Source: Corallococcus soli
GTDB taxonomy: Bacteria > Myxococcota > Myxococcia > Myxococcales > Myxococcaceae
Length of the DNA stretch: 64,000 nt
Direction of reading: 5' to 3'
Assembly (NCBI RefSeq): GCF_014930455.1
Contig: NZ_JAAIYO010000001.1
Span: forward strand, 1,302,001-1,366,000
Within the stretch, counting starts at the first letter, position 1. Each line of letters opens with the position of its first letter. The translations under genes and the position numbers were made by a program. The notes beneath the pieces were generated by a model. The model did no database searches and was not told the origin of the DNA. It saw nothing but the letters and a program-made list of their open reading frames with translations. Below are positions 1 through 8,471 of the stretch, one piece after another.

Positions 1-1
1 C

Positions 2-652
2 TACCTGATGGTGCAGGAGCTCGTGAGTGGCCGGACGCTTGGCTACATGCAGGAGCTGCTGATCAAAGCGGGCGCCGCGATGCCGCCGGAGTCCGCCTGC
101 TACATCGCGTGGTGCGTGCTCAAGGCGCTGGACTACATCCACCGCGCGAAGGTGGGGGAGAATGGCGCCACCATCGTCCACCGCGACGTGAACCCCGCGA
201 ACGTGCTGCTGGGCATCCTGGGCGACGTGAAGCTCACCGACTTCGGCGTGGCGGAGGTGGAGGGCATGATGCGCGGCGACTCCGGCGCGCTGCGCGGCAC
301 GCTGCCCTACATGAGCCCGGAGCAGGTGCTGGGCCTGGCGGTGGACGCGAGGACGGACCTGTACGCGGTGGGCGTGATGCTCTGGGAGCTGTGGGGCGGC
401 CGGCGCCTGTTCACCGGGGAGAACGAAGCGCAGCTCATGCACCAGGTGCGGGACGCGCGCGTGCCGCTGCTGTCCACGGTGTCGCCGGACCTGCCGGACT
501 ACGCGGCGCAGGTGGCGCGCAAGGCGCTGTTCGCGGACAAGGCCCGCCGCTTCCAGTCCGCCGCGGAGTTCATCAAGGCGCTGGAGGTGCTGTCGCGCCG
601 CGCGGGCTGGCCCCTGACGGTGGAGGCGCTGCAGCCTCTGCTGGGCGGCTGA
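2..652 (+). CDS. Ser/Thr protein kinase, C-terminal part (5' end outside window)
   Basis: Open from the first bases, so only the C-terminal ~216 residues of a Hanks-type kinase are present. Visible motifs are the catalytic loop HRDVNPANVLL, the Mg-binding DFG (DFGVAEV) and the activation-segment end GTLPYMSPEQ, followed by the helical C-lobe with DLYAVGVMLWEL. The usual Lys of the HRDxKPxN loop is Asn here. The frame stops soon after the kinase fold, so no C-terminal sensor or membrane region follows. The stop TGA shares its A with the next gene's ATG, so the downstream lipoprotein is probably translationally coupled. Substrate unknown. Confidence 0.93.
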   Translation, partial: YLMVQELVSGRTLGYMQELLIKAGAAMPPESACYIAWCVLKALDYIHRAKVGENGATIVHRDVNPANVLLGILGDVKLTDFGVAEVEGMMRGDSGALRGTLPYMSPEQVLGLAVDARTDLYAVGVMLWELWGGRRLFTGENEAQLMHQVRDARVPLLSTVSPDLPDYAAQVARKALFADKARRFQSAAEFIKALEVLSRRAGWPLTVEALQPLLGG

Positions 653-1143
653 TGCGCTCGCGCCGGGCGGTGCTCGGGCTGCTGCTGGCCGGCGCCCTGA
701 CCGGCTCCGGCTGCCTGGGCGTGGTGCCCTTCCAGCCGAGCGCCTACGACGAGGCGGTGCGGGTGGAGGCGGTGGACGTGGCCTTCACGCGCGAGGGCGC
801 CGGGGCACTCACGCTGAAGCTGAAGGTGCGAAACCCGTCCTCCGACGCGGCCTCCATCACCCGCGTGGACCTGGACCTGCGGGTGGATGGCCAGCGCATG
901 GTCACGGGCGAGCAGGTGATGGGCGTGCCGCTGGATGGCCGGAGCGAAGTCCCGCTGGAGCTGCGCTTCCCGCTGGCCGTTCCCCGTTCTGCGGCCCGGC
1001 CGGAGCCCACGTCCCACGCGGTGCGCCTGGAGGGCGGCGTGGTGCTGCGCTTCGGAGGCTCCGAGCGGCGAGCGCCCTTCCGCGAGGCGCGCGTGCTGGG
1101 CATCCCGTGGATGCCGGGCGGAGCGGTGGTCCCGGCGCCCTGA
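652..1143 (+). CDS. LEA14-like lipoprotein
   Basis: 163 residues. The signal peptide is Arg-rich, then hydrophobic, and ends at a lipobox (GSGC), so it should be a lipid-anchored envelope protein. The mature part (VDVAFTREGAGALTLKLKVRNPSS, then DLDLRVDGQRMVTGEQ) has the pattern of LEA14/WHy domains, in which a beta-sandwich contains a 'conserved N-P' strand. The start overlaps the kinase stop by one base (TGATG), implying coupling. A second LEA14-like lipoprotein lies at 6285-7127 on the other strand. Specific function unknown. Confidence 0.8.
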   Translation: MRSRRAVLGLLLAGALTGSGCLGVVPFQPSAYDEAVRVEAVDVAFTREGAGALTLKLKVRNPSSDAASITRVDLDLRVDGQRMVTGEQVMGVPLDGRSEVPLELRFPLAVPRSAARPEPTSHAVRLEGGVVLRFGGSERRAPFREARVLGIPWMPGGAVVPAP

Positions 1144-1158
1144 GCCGTCCCGGGCCGC

Positions 1159-2583
1159 TCAGCGCTTGGCTTCGGGAGGGGTGCCGGAGTCCGTCGGAGA
1201 CGACTCGTTGTCGGCGCGGCGCGCGGCGTCCCGGGCCTCTTCCTTCACGGACGACGTGGGCGCGCCGTCGCGGGGCACGCCGTCGGACGCCAGGCCGGGC
1301 ACGGCGCTCTTGAGGCGGCTCATGCGCACGCGGTCGATGCGGGCGCCTTCCTTGGTGGCCACGACGAACTGCCAGCCGTTGTAGGTGAAGCGCTCGCCCA
1401 CGTCGGGCAGGTGGCCCGCGAGCGACGACAGGTAGCCGCCCAGCGTGTCGAAGTCGCCTTCGGGCAGGGGGAAGCCGAAGACCTTGGTGAACTGATCCAC
1501 CTCCATGGCGGCGTCCACCAGCGAGCTGCCGTCGGCCATCTTCTCGACGAGCTTCTCCTCCACCTCGAACTCGTCGCCGATGTCGCCCACGATTTCACGC
1601 AGGATGTCCTCCAGCGTGACGACGCCCATGAAGCCGCCGTACTCGTCGACGACCATGGCCATGTGGATCTTCCGCTTCTGCATGTCCCGCAGCAGGTCGC
1701 CCACGGGCTTCATCCACGGCACGAAGTGGGCGGGGCGGATGACGTCATGCAGGACGATGAGCTCCGGGTGCTGGAGCAGCGGGATGAGGTCGCGCGCGTG
1801 CAGCACGCCGACGATGTGGTCCACGTCGTCGTGGTACACCGGGATGCGCGAGTGGTTCTCCTCCGCCAGGATGCGCAGCACCTCGTCCGGCGGGGTGGTG
1901 ATGTCCACGGAGATGACGTCCGTGCGGTTGACCATCACGTCGCGGCAGCGCTTGTCGGACAGCTCGAAGATGGAGCGGATGAGCTGGGGCGCGCTCTTGT
2001 CCACCTCGTTGCGGGCGGCCTGGGCGGCGAGCAGCTTCTCCAACTCCTCCAGGGGCGGCGGCGGCGGCTCGAAGCGCAGGGTGCGGCCGAAGGTGCGGGC
2101 GCCCAGGTTGAGCAGGCCCAGCATGATGCGCATGGGCGGATAGAGCAGCAGCACCAGCATGGACACCAGCGATGCGAGCCGCAGCGCCCAGCGCTCCGGG
2201 TTGCCGTTGGCCAGGCCCCGCATGGTGACCTCCATGAGGCTGGCGAGCACGCCCACGAAGAGGGCGCCCGCGCACACGGTGGCCACGGGCACCCAGGCCG
2301 CCTCGCCGTAGCGGCTGAAGTCCAGCAGGCGCGGGGGCACGAACGCGCCGATGGCGGCGGCCAGGAAGCCGCTGAGCACCATGCCCAGGCGCAGGGCGGT
2401 GGCGGTGGCCTCGCGCTCCGTCTTGTGGCGCAGCACGCGGCGGGCGGCGGAGGACTTGTCCTCCTCGGCGAGTTCCTGGGCGCGCAGGTCCGATGTCCCA
2501 TAGAGGGCGGACTCCGCGGCGGCGACCAGGGACCTCGTGAAACAGAGGGCCAGGCAGGCGACCCAGAGGGTCCAGGTAGGCAT
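1159..2583 (-). CDS. CNNM-domain/CBS-pair membrane protein (HlyC/CorC family)
   Basis: 474 residues. The N-terminal ~170 residues hold several hydrophobic spans of the CNNM (DUF21) domain. Two CBS motifs follow (about residues 205-320: DVISVDITTPPDEVLRILAE and MAMVVDEYGGFMGVVTLEDI), then a CorC/HlyC C-terminal domain (~340-430: GDFDTLGGYLSSLAGHLPDVGE). The family is associated with divalent-cation (Mg/Co) efflux and was historically called 'hemolysin'; transport is a family inference. Length is normal. The C-terminal tail after residue 430 is hydrophilic and not conserved in the family. It is convergent with the lipoprotein gene ending at 1143. Confidence 0.9.
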   Translation of the reverse strand: MPTWTLWVACLALCFTRSLVAAAESALYGTSDLRAQELAEEDKSSAARRVLRHKTEREATATALRLGMVLSGFLAAAIGAFVPPRLLDFSRYGEAAWVPVATVCAGALFVGVLASLMEVTMRGLANGNPERWALRLASLVSMLVLLLYPPMRIMLGLLNLGARTFGRTLRFEPPPPPLEELEKLLAAQAARNEVDKSAPQLIRSIFELSDKRCRDVMVNRTDVISVDITTPPDEVLRILAEENHSRIPVYHDDVDHIVGVLHARDLIPLLQHPELIVLHDVIRPAHFVPWMKPVGDLLRDMQKRKIHMAMVVDEYGGFMGVVTLEDILREIVGDIGDEFEVEEKLVEKMADGSSLVDAAMEVDQFTKVFGFPLPEGDFDTLGGYLSSLAGHLPDVGERFTYNGWQFVVATKEGARIDRVRMSRLKSAVPGLASDGVPRDGAPTSSVKEEARDAARRADNESSPTDSGTPPEAKR

Positions 2584-2638
2584 AGGGCGTCGTTCTTATC
2601 CCGTGCTAGAGGGGCATACCACCCTGGCGGGAGGCACC

Positions 2639-3436
2639 ATGCGGGGACGTCGGATGTACGTCATTGGCGGACTGCTGGGCCTGCTGGCCCCCACGGTGGC
2701 CCTGGCCTGGCCGGTGGACCAGGCCCTGACGCTGGAGCCGGGCAAGGAGACCTTCCAGAAGCTGACCGCCGTGGACTGGGCGGAGGTGGAGGACCCCGCC
2801 GTGGCGTCGGCGGAGGCGCTGTCGGGCAGCGGTGAGCTGCTGCTGACGGCCCACAAGCCCGGCGTCACGCAGATGCTGCTCTACGCGGAGGGGCGCTTCG
2901 CCGTCTGGCGCCTGGCGGTGGGGCCCACGGAGCTGGAGAACTTCGCGCCCCAACTGGCGGCGGCGAAGAAGGCCTGTCCGGACCTGAAGGCGACGCAGGG
3001 CGTGGACAAGTCACTGACCGTCACGGTGAAGGACACCGCGTGTCGCAAGGCGCTGCGCGAGCTGCTGCGCACGGAGGCGTACCTGGCGCGGGAGCTGGAC
3101 CTGACGTTCGACATGCCGCAGCTCCAGGCGCAGCTGGAGGACTTCACGGCGGGGATGCCGCCGGGGCTGGCGGTGCGCTACAGCGGCGCCGGGCTGGTGC
3201 TGACGGGCAAGACGGACCGGGCGGGGCACCGCAAGGCGCTGTGGGTGCTGTTCAACCGCGCGGTGGGGCGCGTGCCGCTGGAGGACCGCGCGGAGGTGGA
3301 GGCCCCCCCGAAGCCGGAGTCTCCGCCAGCGGAGGAGACCGTGGACCCGACGGTGTCGGACGTGCCGGCGCCGGACGCGGGGACGGTGCCCGCGCAGGGC
3401 AAGCCGAAGGCCGTCCCGGCGAAGAAGAAGCGCTGA
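2639..3436 (+). CDS. Secreted protein with secretin-N (T2SS/T3SS pilus N-like) domain
   Basis: 265 residues from an ATG with GGGAGG six bases upstream. A signal peptide (MRGRRMYVIGGLLGLLAPTV) is followed by a domain (residues ~30-90) with the pattern LEPGKE...VEDPAVASAEAL...LLLTAHKPGVTQMLLY. This is the layout of the N-terminal domain found in pilus/secretion secretins of the CpaC type (dP.va.....LlltakkpGtT). No secretin pore domain follows; the C-terminus is Pro/Glu/Lys-rich and low complexity. It may be a periplasmic partner of a secretion or gliding system. That role is inference. Confidence 0.65.
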   Translation: MRGRRMYVIGGLLGLLAPTVALAWPVDQALTLEPGKETFQKLTAVDWAEVEDPAVASAEALSGSGELLLTAHKPGVTQMLLYAEGRFAVWRLAVGPTELENFAPQLAAAKKACPDLKATQGVDKSLTVTVKDTACRKALRELLRTEAYLARELDLTFDMPQLQAQLEDFTAGMPPGLAVRYSGAGLVLTGKTDRAGHRKALWVLFNRAVGRVPLEDRAEVEAPPKPESPPAEETVDPTVSDVPAPDAGTVPAQGKPKAVPAKKKR

Positions 3437-3458
3437 GCGCCGTGCCCCCGCCGTGAGG

Positions 3459-3477
3459 CGGGACGACCTGCGTCCCG
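3459..3477. terminator. Short GC hairpin after 2639-3436
   Basis: Seven-base-pair stem CGGGACG/CGTCCCG with a five-base loop, 22 bases after the stop. There is no T-run. It may be a terminator or an RNA-stabilising hairpin. Confidence 0.35.
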
Positions 3478-3516
3478 GGGCCCGCTTGCGGTATGACTTC
3501 CGGCGGAGGTCCGACG

Positions 3517-4533
3517 ATGACGGGACGAGCGATGCGCGCGGTGTTCGCGGGGGTGCTGGTGCTGGCGGTGTGGCCCATGGCCGCGCGGGCCCAGGTGGAT
3601 GAGGACAGCGGCGACGCGGTCGTGGTGGACATGCCGGAGCCGGACCGGGGCTGCCCGGTGAAGCCGGAGTTCCTGCCGATGACGCCCATGGGGCTGGTGG
3701 GCATCGAGCGGCTGGGCTGGCTGGTGCACCAGGCCATCATCCCTCCCGCCAAGGACAAGTTCTTCCAGGCCGGGGCGCGCAGCCGCTCCGGGGTGAAGCC
3801 GGTGCCCGCGGAGATGGCGCGCAAGCTGGGAGCGCCCGACACGAAGGTGCCGCTCTGGGTCTTCGGCAAGGCGGACGCGAAGGCGTGCAAGGCGACCCCC
3901 ACCGAGTGGTGGGCGGTGCGGATGGGGACGGACGAGGACCGGCAGACGTACCTGATGGCGGAGGTGGCGGTGGACTGCGAGCTGCTGCCGCCCGGCAGGC
4001 TGTCGGGCACGCCCATCGCCCTGCGCCAGAAGGAGGAGCCCACCGGGTGCAGGCTGCGCCGGCCCAACCGCCATCAGACGGGCAAGGACTCGGACGGGCT
4101 GCCGCCGGACTACGCGGAGCACGTCCCGCCGCAGGACTGCGCGTCCCCGGAGTGCGTGCGGGTGTGGGAGTACTTCGGCGTGACGGGCGAGGACTCGGCG
4201 GGCGCGTTCGACCTGACGGTGTCCTACCTGCACCGCAACGGCAGCAACCCGTGCAACTGGGCCACGGATGACATGTCCAAGCTGTTCGTGCGGCAGCCGG
4301 AGAGCCTGTCATTGCAGGAGCTGAAGCCGGGAGGCGTGCTGTTCGGAGGCCTCTGGGACTTCAGCGGCCTGCGCTTCATCCTGAGCCGGCAGATGGGCAT
4401 GTTCTACGCGTACGACTATCAGCAGGTGACGGCGCCGAAGCCGAAGATGACGCCCAGGACCGTGCGCTACGGCAGCCCCACGGAGGAGGACCTCATCCAC
4501 GCGAAGCGCAGCCTGTCTCCCTGCAAGAAGTAG
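3517..4533 (+). CDS. Hypothetical secreted protein
   Basis: 338 residues. I chose the ATG at 3517 because GGAGG lies eight bases upstream; an ATG at 3493 is in frame but has no site. A signal peptide (MTGRAMRAVFAGVLVLAVWPMAARA) is evident. The mature protein has several Cys (GCPVKPEF, DCELLPPG, TGCRLRRP, DCASPECVRVW, NPCNWATDD), suggesting disulfides in the periplasm or outside the cell, and no family I recognise. The next gene is convergent, 22 bases away. Confidence 0.7.
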   Translation: MTGRAMRAVFAGVLVLAVWPMAARAQVDEDSGDAVVVDMPEPDRGCPVKPEFLPMTPMGLVGIERLGWLVHQAIIPPAKDKFFQAGARSRSGVKPVPAEMARKLGAPDTKVPLWVFGKADAKACKATPTEWWAVRMGTDEDRQTYLMAEVAVDCELLPPGRLSGTPIALRQKEEPTGCRLRRPNRHQTGKDSDGLPPDYAEHVPPQDCASPECVRVWEYFGVTGEDSAGAFDLTVSYLHRNGSNPCNWATDDMSKLFVRQPESLSLQELKPGGVLFGGLWDFSGLRFILSRQMGMFYAYDYQQVTAPKPKMTPRTVRYGSPTEEDLIHAKRSLSPCKK

Positions 4534-4554
4534 CCGGGCCTCCAGCCGCGCTGC

Positions 4555-5469
4555 TCAGCGCGCGCTGGACGCGTGATACGTCTTGCGCAGCTTCAGGATC
4601 GGCACCTCCACGGTGTTGGGCGCACCGTTCTGGCAGAACCACAGGGACGTGTGTGGCAGCGCGCCACCGTGGCCATGCGTCAGGCCGTTGTAGACGGAGC
4701 CGGCGATGAGGTAGCGGAACACCTGGGGCGCGGTGGCGCTGACCAGCTCGTTGTTCTGCTGCATCTCCTTCCAGACGACGCAGTACTGCTTCAACGCGGC
4801 CCAGGCCCCCTTGGAGTAGCGGGGGCTGGCCAGCATCCAGACCTCCAGTTGGGGACACGTCTCCGCCTCGCCGTCGTCCGCCGCGCCATAGTGCATGGCG
4901 GCGCAGACATCGTCCGCTTGCCTGTCGTTGAGCGTCACGTCGCCCTGGGCCTGCCACCCGGCGAGCCGGGACAACTGGAAGCGGCGCATCGACAGCACGT
5001 CATCGCGGGTCAGCGACGGGCTCATGAAGGCCGTGGGCTCCGGGAGCGCGAACGCGCCGCCACCGTGCGGACCGACGCCCGCGTCCAGCACGTAGCCGCC
5101 CCAGGTGTACATGAGGAAGAGCGACCACGCGTCCTTCACGAAGGCGCGGTAGGAGGGCGGCGTCCCGACAGTCAGTCCCCAGTTGAGGATGTCTGTTATT
5201 GCCGCGACCGCCCAGTCGTCGGACTCCTTGTACCAGTAGTACCAGCGGTAGGCTTTCGTCGCCGCGCCCGCCAGGAACGCCTGCATGCCCCGCACGGTGA
5301 CGTTCGCGTGCGCGGCGAAGTCCCGCGTGTACGCCGCGACCTGCGCGTCGAGACACCAGAAGTAGATCTTCACGCCCTTGCCCACGCGGCCCGCCAGCAG
5401 CCTGGGCTCCGCGATGTCCCGCTGACGGTCCGCCGGCGGTGGGCCAATCCAGGTGTAGTGGACATCCAT
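4555..5469 (-). CDS. Glycosyltransferase-like protein (TcdA/TcdB / GT32-type fold)
   Basis: 304 residues, no signal peptide. It begins MDVHYTWIGPP, resembling the h-x-I/W-I-G-P opening strand of DXD-type sugar transferases, and has WSLFLMYTWGGYVLDAGVGP where those enzymes carry their 'GGxYxDxD' motif. Only the first Asp of the DXD is kept (DAG instead of DXD), so metal/sugar-nucleotide binding may be altered. The C-terminal half has no motif I recognise. It stands alone between a convergent neighbour and aat. The family call rests on these two motifs and is moderate at best. Confidence 0.5.
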   Translation of the reverse strand: MDVHYTWIGPPPADRQRDIAEPRLLAGRVGKGVKIYFWCLDAQVAAYTRDFAAHANVTVRGMQAFLAGAATKAYRWYYWYKESDDWAVAAITDILNWGLTVGTPPSYRAFVKDAWSLFLMYTWGGYVLDAGVGPHGGGAFALPEPTAFMSPSLTRDDVLSMRRFQLSRLAGWQAQGDVTLNDRQADDVCAAMHYGAADDGEAETCPQLEVWMLASPRYSKGAWAALKQYCVVWKEMQQNNELVSATAPQVFRYLIAGSVYNGLTHGHGGALPHTSLWFCQNGAPNTVEVPILKLRKTYHASSAR

Positions 5470-5565
5470 CTGTCGCGGCTCCGGGAGTAGGGGGGCCGGC
5501 AGTCTACGGACGTGGTCCTTCGTTCACCAGGACTTCAAAAATTCACTCCGGTTCGCGCTGCCCGG

Positions 5566-6270
5566 CTACGTCGGCCCGGCCGCCGGTTCCGTCCAGGGGC
5601 CGCGCCGCGTGGGCTCCTTCAGCGCTTCCTTCAATGCCCCCAGGAAGCGCTTGCGCGGCCAGGACTCCGCGCCGAAGCGCTCCAGGTGCTCCGTCTCCAC
5701 CTGGCAGTCGACGAGGTGGAAGCCCCAGCCCTGGAAGCGCTCCACCGCCGTGGCGAACGCGACCTTCGACGCGTCCGGCGCCAGCGCGAACATGCTCTCC
5801 CCGAAGTACGCCGCGCCCAGCGACACGCCATACAGCCCACCCACCAGCACCTCGTCCTGCCACGCCTCCACGGAGTGCGCGAACCCCAGCGCGTGCAGCG
5901 TGACGTACGCCTGCTTCATGGCGTCGGTGATCCACGTCCCGTCCTGCCCCGGCCGGTGCACGCGCGAGCACGCGTCGATGACCTTCGCGAACGCGGTGTC
6001 GTAGCGCACGGTGTACGTGCCCCGGTTCATCACCTTGCGCAGCGAACGGCCCACGTGGACCTTCGCCGGCTCCAGCACGAAGCGCGGGTCGGGCGAGTGC
6101 CACAGGATGGGCTGCCCCTCGCTGTACCAGGGGAAGATGCCCTGCGAGTAGGCGGCCAGCAGGCGTTCGGGGCGCAGGTCCCCGCCCACCGCCAACAGAC
6201 CGCTCTTGTCCGCCTTGCCCGGAGGGGGAAACAGCTCCGGCTCGTCATCGCTCAACAGGTAGATGGGCAC
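5566..6270 (-). CDS. aat: Leucyl/phenylalanyl-tRNA--protein transferase
   Basis: 234 residues, the normal family length. Aat transfers Leu or Phe from aminoacyl-tRNA to proteins with N-terminal Arg/Lys, marking them for ClpS/ClpAP degradation in the cytoplasm. Signature stretches are GLLAVGGDLRPERLLAAYSQGIFPWY near the N-terminus, WHSPDPRFVL, then HSVEAWQDEVLVGGLYGVSLGAAYFGESMF and FHLVDCQVETEHLERFGA. The start is GTG at 6270. It lies 14 bases downstream of the lipoprotein gene on the same strand, so the two may be co-transcribed. Confidence 0.96.
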   Translation of the reverse strand: MPIYLLSDDEPELFPPPGKADKSGLLAVGGDLRPERLLAAYSQGIFPWYSEGQPILWHSPDPRFVLEPAKVHVGRSLRKVMNRGTYTVRYDTAFAKVIDACSRVHRPGQDGTWITDAMKQAYVTLHALGFAHSVEAWQDEVLVGGLYGVSLGAAYFGESMFALAPDASKVAFATAVERFQGWGFHLVDCQVETEHLERFGAESWPRKRFLGALKEALKEPTRRGPWTEPAAGPT

Positions 6271-6284
6271 TTTCGCGCCCCAGT

Positions 6285-7127
6285 CTAGCGGGACACGTTG
6301 AGCTTCACGTCACCCTTCAAGCTGTAGGGCTGTTGCAGCATCGGACCCTTCACCTCGCCCTTCACGCTGTAGGGCAGGGTCCCCTTGGCGATGAGCGCCT
6401 TGACGCCCGGCCCCCACGTCTGCTGCGTCACCGACACCTCCACCGGGTACACGCCCGTCGCGGAAGCATCCACCGTGTCCGCCTGCGCGACGGTGCCCTC
6501 CTCCAGCGGCTTGTCCGCCACGGACACCTGGTAGGTGAGCGAGTCGAGCCGCAGCGGGAACGGGTTCGGGTTGCGCACGCCCAGCCGCAGGTTGAGCTGC
6601 ACCTCCTCGGGCGAATAGCGCGCGCCGTCCAGGCCCTCCACGACGACCTCCGGCAGCCGGGGCACGCGCACGGCGCGGCTGGCGGCGAAGGGCAGGGTGT
6701 CCTCCGTTTCGCCGGAGCGCACCACCAGCGTGCCGCGCAGGGCGATGAGCACCGTGCCGCCCTGGGCGCTCAGGCGGGTGAGGTCCTCGGGGCTCTTCAC
6801 GTAGGAGGACTTCTCCTCGAAGGAGAAGTCCGCGGGCGTGCCCGGGGCGAAGGGCACGCCCAGCTTCGCGGTGCCCGTCTTGATCACCTGTCCGTCGGCG
6901 ACCAGCTCATAGTCGGCGCGTTCGATGATGCCGTTGACGGTGCCCGTCACCTGGCCGGTGTAGCGCACGGTGGCGTCGGTGAGTCCCTGCGACACCACGG
7001 CGGTCTCCTGCGCCGTGAGGGCGGGAGGGGCGCCGGAGCGGACCGGGGCGGAGGCACACCCGGCGAGGAAGGCGAACACCACGGACACGACGGCCGACAG
7101 GGAGGGCGAGCGATTCACGTTGGACAT
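6285..7127 (-). CDS. LEA type 2 (LEA14-like) lipoprotein
   Basis: 280 residues from ATG 7127. The signal peptide ends at the lipobox FLAGC. The mature protein appears to hold two LEA14-like units; the second contains EVQLNLRLGVRNPNPFPLRLDSLTYQVSVADKPLEEG, the NP-centred core of that domain. It is probably anchored in the outer membrane. No ribosome-binding site is visible before the ATG; a TTG 54 bases upstream would add 18 residues without improving the signal peptide. Related in type to the lipoprotein at 652-1143. It precedes aat on the same strand and is divergent from the metallopeptidase gene. Confidence 0.82.
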   Translation of the reverse strand: MSNVNRSPSLSAVVSVVFAFLAGCASAPVRSGAPPALTAQETAVVSQGLTDATVRYTGQVTGTVNGIIERADYELVADGQVIKTGTAKLGVPFAPGTPADFSFEEKSSYVKSPEDLTRLSAQGGTVLIALRGTLVVRSGETEDTLPFAASRAVRVPRLPEVVVEGLDGARYSPEEVQLNLRLGVRNPNPFPLRLDSLTYQVSVADKPLEEGTVAQADTVDASATGVYPVEVSVTQQTWGPGVKALIAKGTLPYSVKGEVKGPMLQQPYSLKGDVKLNVSR

Positions 7128-7183
7128 TCTGGGGAGGCGGGGGGCTGGCCCCAAGGGGTTTTCCGCTAGACTGTCCACCAACC

Positions 7184-7828
7184 GTGGCTCCCCGACGCCC
7201 CAACTTCAACCGCACCCTGCGCGCCCTCATCCGGGACATCGCCGCCCGCATGCCCGAGTTCCGGCACGTGAAGGTGGGCCGCATCCTGGTGGTCGCGGGA
7301 GAGGCCCGGAGGGCGTCGCGCGGCACGGTGAAGCCGCTGTGCTTCAAGGGCGGCAAGAGCATCGACAAGGCGGGCCGGCGCAAGCCGGTGGTCCGCATCC
7401 GGGGCCGGCGCATCCTGTATTGCATCACCCTGCGGCCGCTCTTCTTCCGGGGCTCCACCGCGAAGGCGCGGCTGGAGACGCTGATGCACGAGCTCTTCCA
7501 CATCTCGCTGCGCTTCGACGGCACGCTGCACGCGGGCCGCCGGCACGCGAAGCTGGGCGAGGAGTTCGGCCGCCGGCTGCGGCCCCTGGTGCGGCGCTAC
7601 CTCAAGCTGTGTCCGGAGGCGCTGCTCGCCTCGCTGGCCCACTCGGGCGAGGTGCGCGTGCTGCAATGGCTGGAGCGTCCGGGCCCGGCGTACCACCCGC
7701 GCACGGCGAAGCGCCGCGTGCGCAAGGTCTACACCGAGGACCAGCTCTTCTCCGGCGTGGCCCGCATGGTGACGCCGCGTCCCCGCGTGGTCCGCGAGAC
7801 CAGCGCCCGCGACGACAAGGTGCACTGA
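7184..7828 (+). CDS. Small putative zinc metallopeptidase (HELFH)
   Basis: 214 residues from a GTG. The central motif LETLMHELFHISLRFDG places HExxH at residues 102-106, and the surrounding helix is what a zincin needs; I cannot identify the third ligand with certainty. The protein is very basic (many Arg/Lys at both ends) and has no signal peptide, so it should be cytoplasmic and might contact nucleic acid. It resembles small 'putative metallopeptidase' families found in phage and bacteria. Fifteen bases separate it from the hemerythrin-like gene, suggesting one operon. Confidence 0.72.
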   Translation: MAPRRPNFNRTLRALIRDIAARMPEFRHVKVGRILVVAGEARRASRGTVKPLCFKGGKSIDKAGRRKPVVRIRGRRILYCITLRPLFFRGSTAKARLETLMHELFHISLRFDGTLHAGRRHAKLGEEFGRRLRPLVRRYLKLCPEALLASLAHSGEVRVLQWLERPGPAYHPRTAKRRVRKVYTEDQLFSGVARMVTPRPRVVRETSARDDKVH

Positions 7829-7843
7829 AGGCGCCTCCCCGCG

Positions 7844-8335
7844 ATGTCCGTGCCCTCCGACTTCGTCAGCCTTGGCGCGCTCCACCGCGAGCTGGAGGAG
7901 CTGTTCCTGCTGCACCAGGAGGCGCTGATGGGCATGGACCTGCCCGTGGCCCGCGAGCGGCTGGCGCGCTACCGCGAGGACCTCACGCGGCACCTGGAGG
8001 CGGAGGAGGCCCTGCTGCTGCCGGAGCTGCCCCGGGCCGGGAGGATTCGCGGTGCCGCGCCGGAGCTCTTCACCGGCGAGCACCAGCGCATGCTGGAACT
8101 GCTGGCGAAGTGTCAGGACGCGGTGGACGCGTTGGAGCCAGCGGCACCGGACTACCGCCGCGCGGTGCTGCGGGTGTTCGACATGGAGAGCACGTTCAAG
8201 CACCTGGAGCACCACCACTCGCTGCGCGAGGAGACGCACCTGTTCCCCGCGTTGGACCGGGTGCTGGACGGGCCGGAGCGACAGGCGCTGCTGGCCGCGT
8301 TCCTCGCCCGCGCGGAGCCGCCGGAACACGGGTAG
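7844..8335 (+). CDS. Hemerythrin-like (HHE) domain protein
   Basis: 163 residues, a four-helix bundle pattern with His/Glu at metal-binding spacing: LHRELEELF, LTRHLEAEEALLLPEL, FTGEHQRMLELL and LEHHHSLREETHLFPALD. Such proteins bind a di-iron centre and sense or carry O2 or NO, or act in iron/redox homeostasis. Cytoplasmic, with no extra domain. It follows the metallopeptidase gene closely. The annotated family is clear; the ligand is not. Confidence 0.88.
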   Translation: MSVPSDFVSLGALHRELEELFLLHQEALMGMDLPVARERLARYREDLTRHLEAEEALLLPELPRAGRIRGAAPELFTGEHQRMLELLAKCQDAVDALEPAAPDYRRAVLRVFDMESTFKHLEHHHSLREETHLFPALDRVLDGPERQALLAAFLARAEPPEHG

Positions 8336-8471
8336 GCCACGCCGTGCCATGGGCGAGCAGGCAGGGAGGCCTTGGGCTGCCTGTCTCTGCCCGAGCGCGC
8401 ACCGTGCGTGCTGTCCTCGCCGTGCATCCAGCCATGGCGTGGCACGCCGGCTCGAACGAGGTTTGCTCCTG

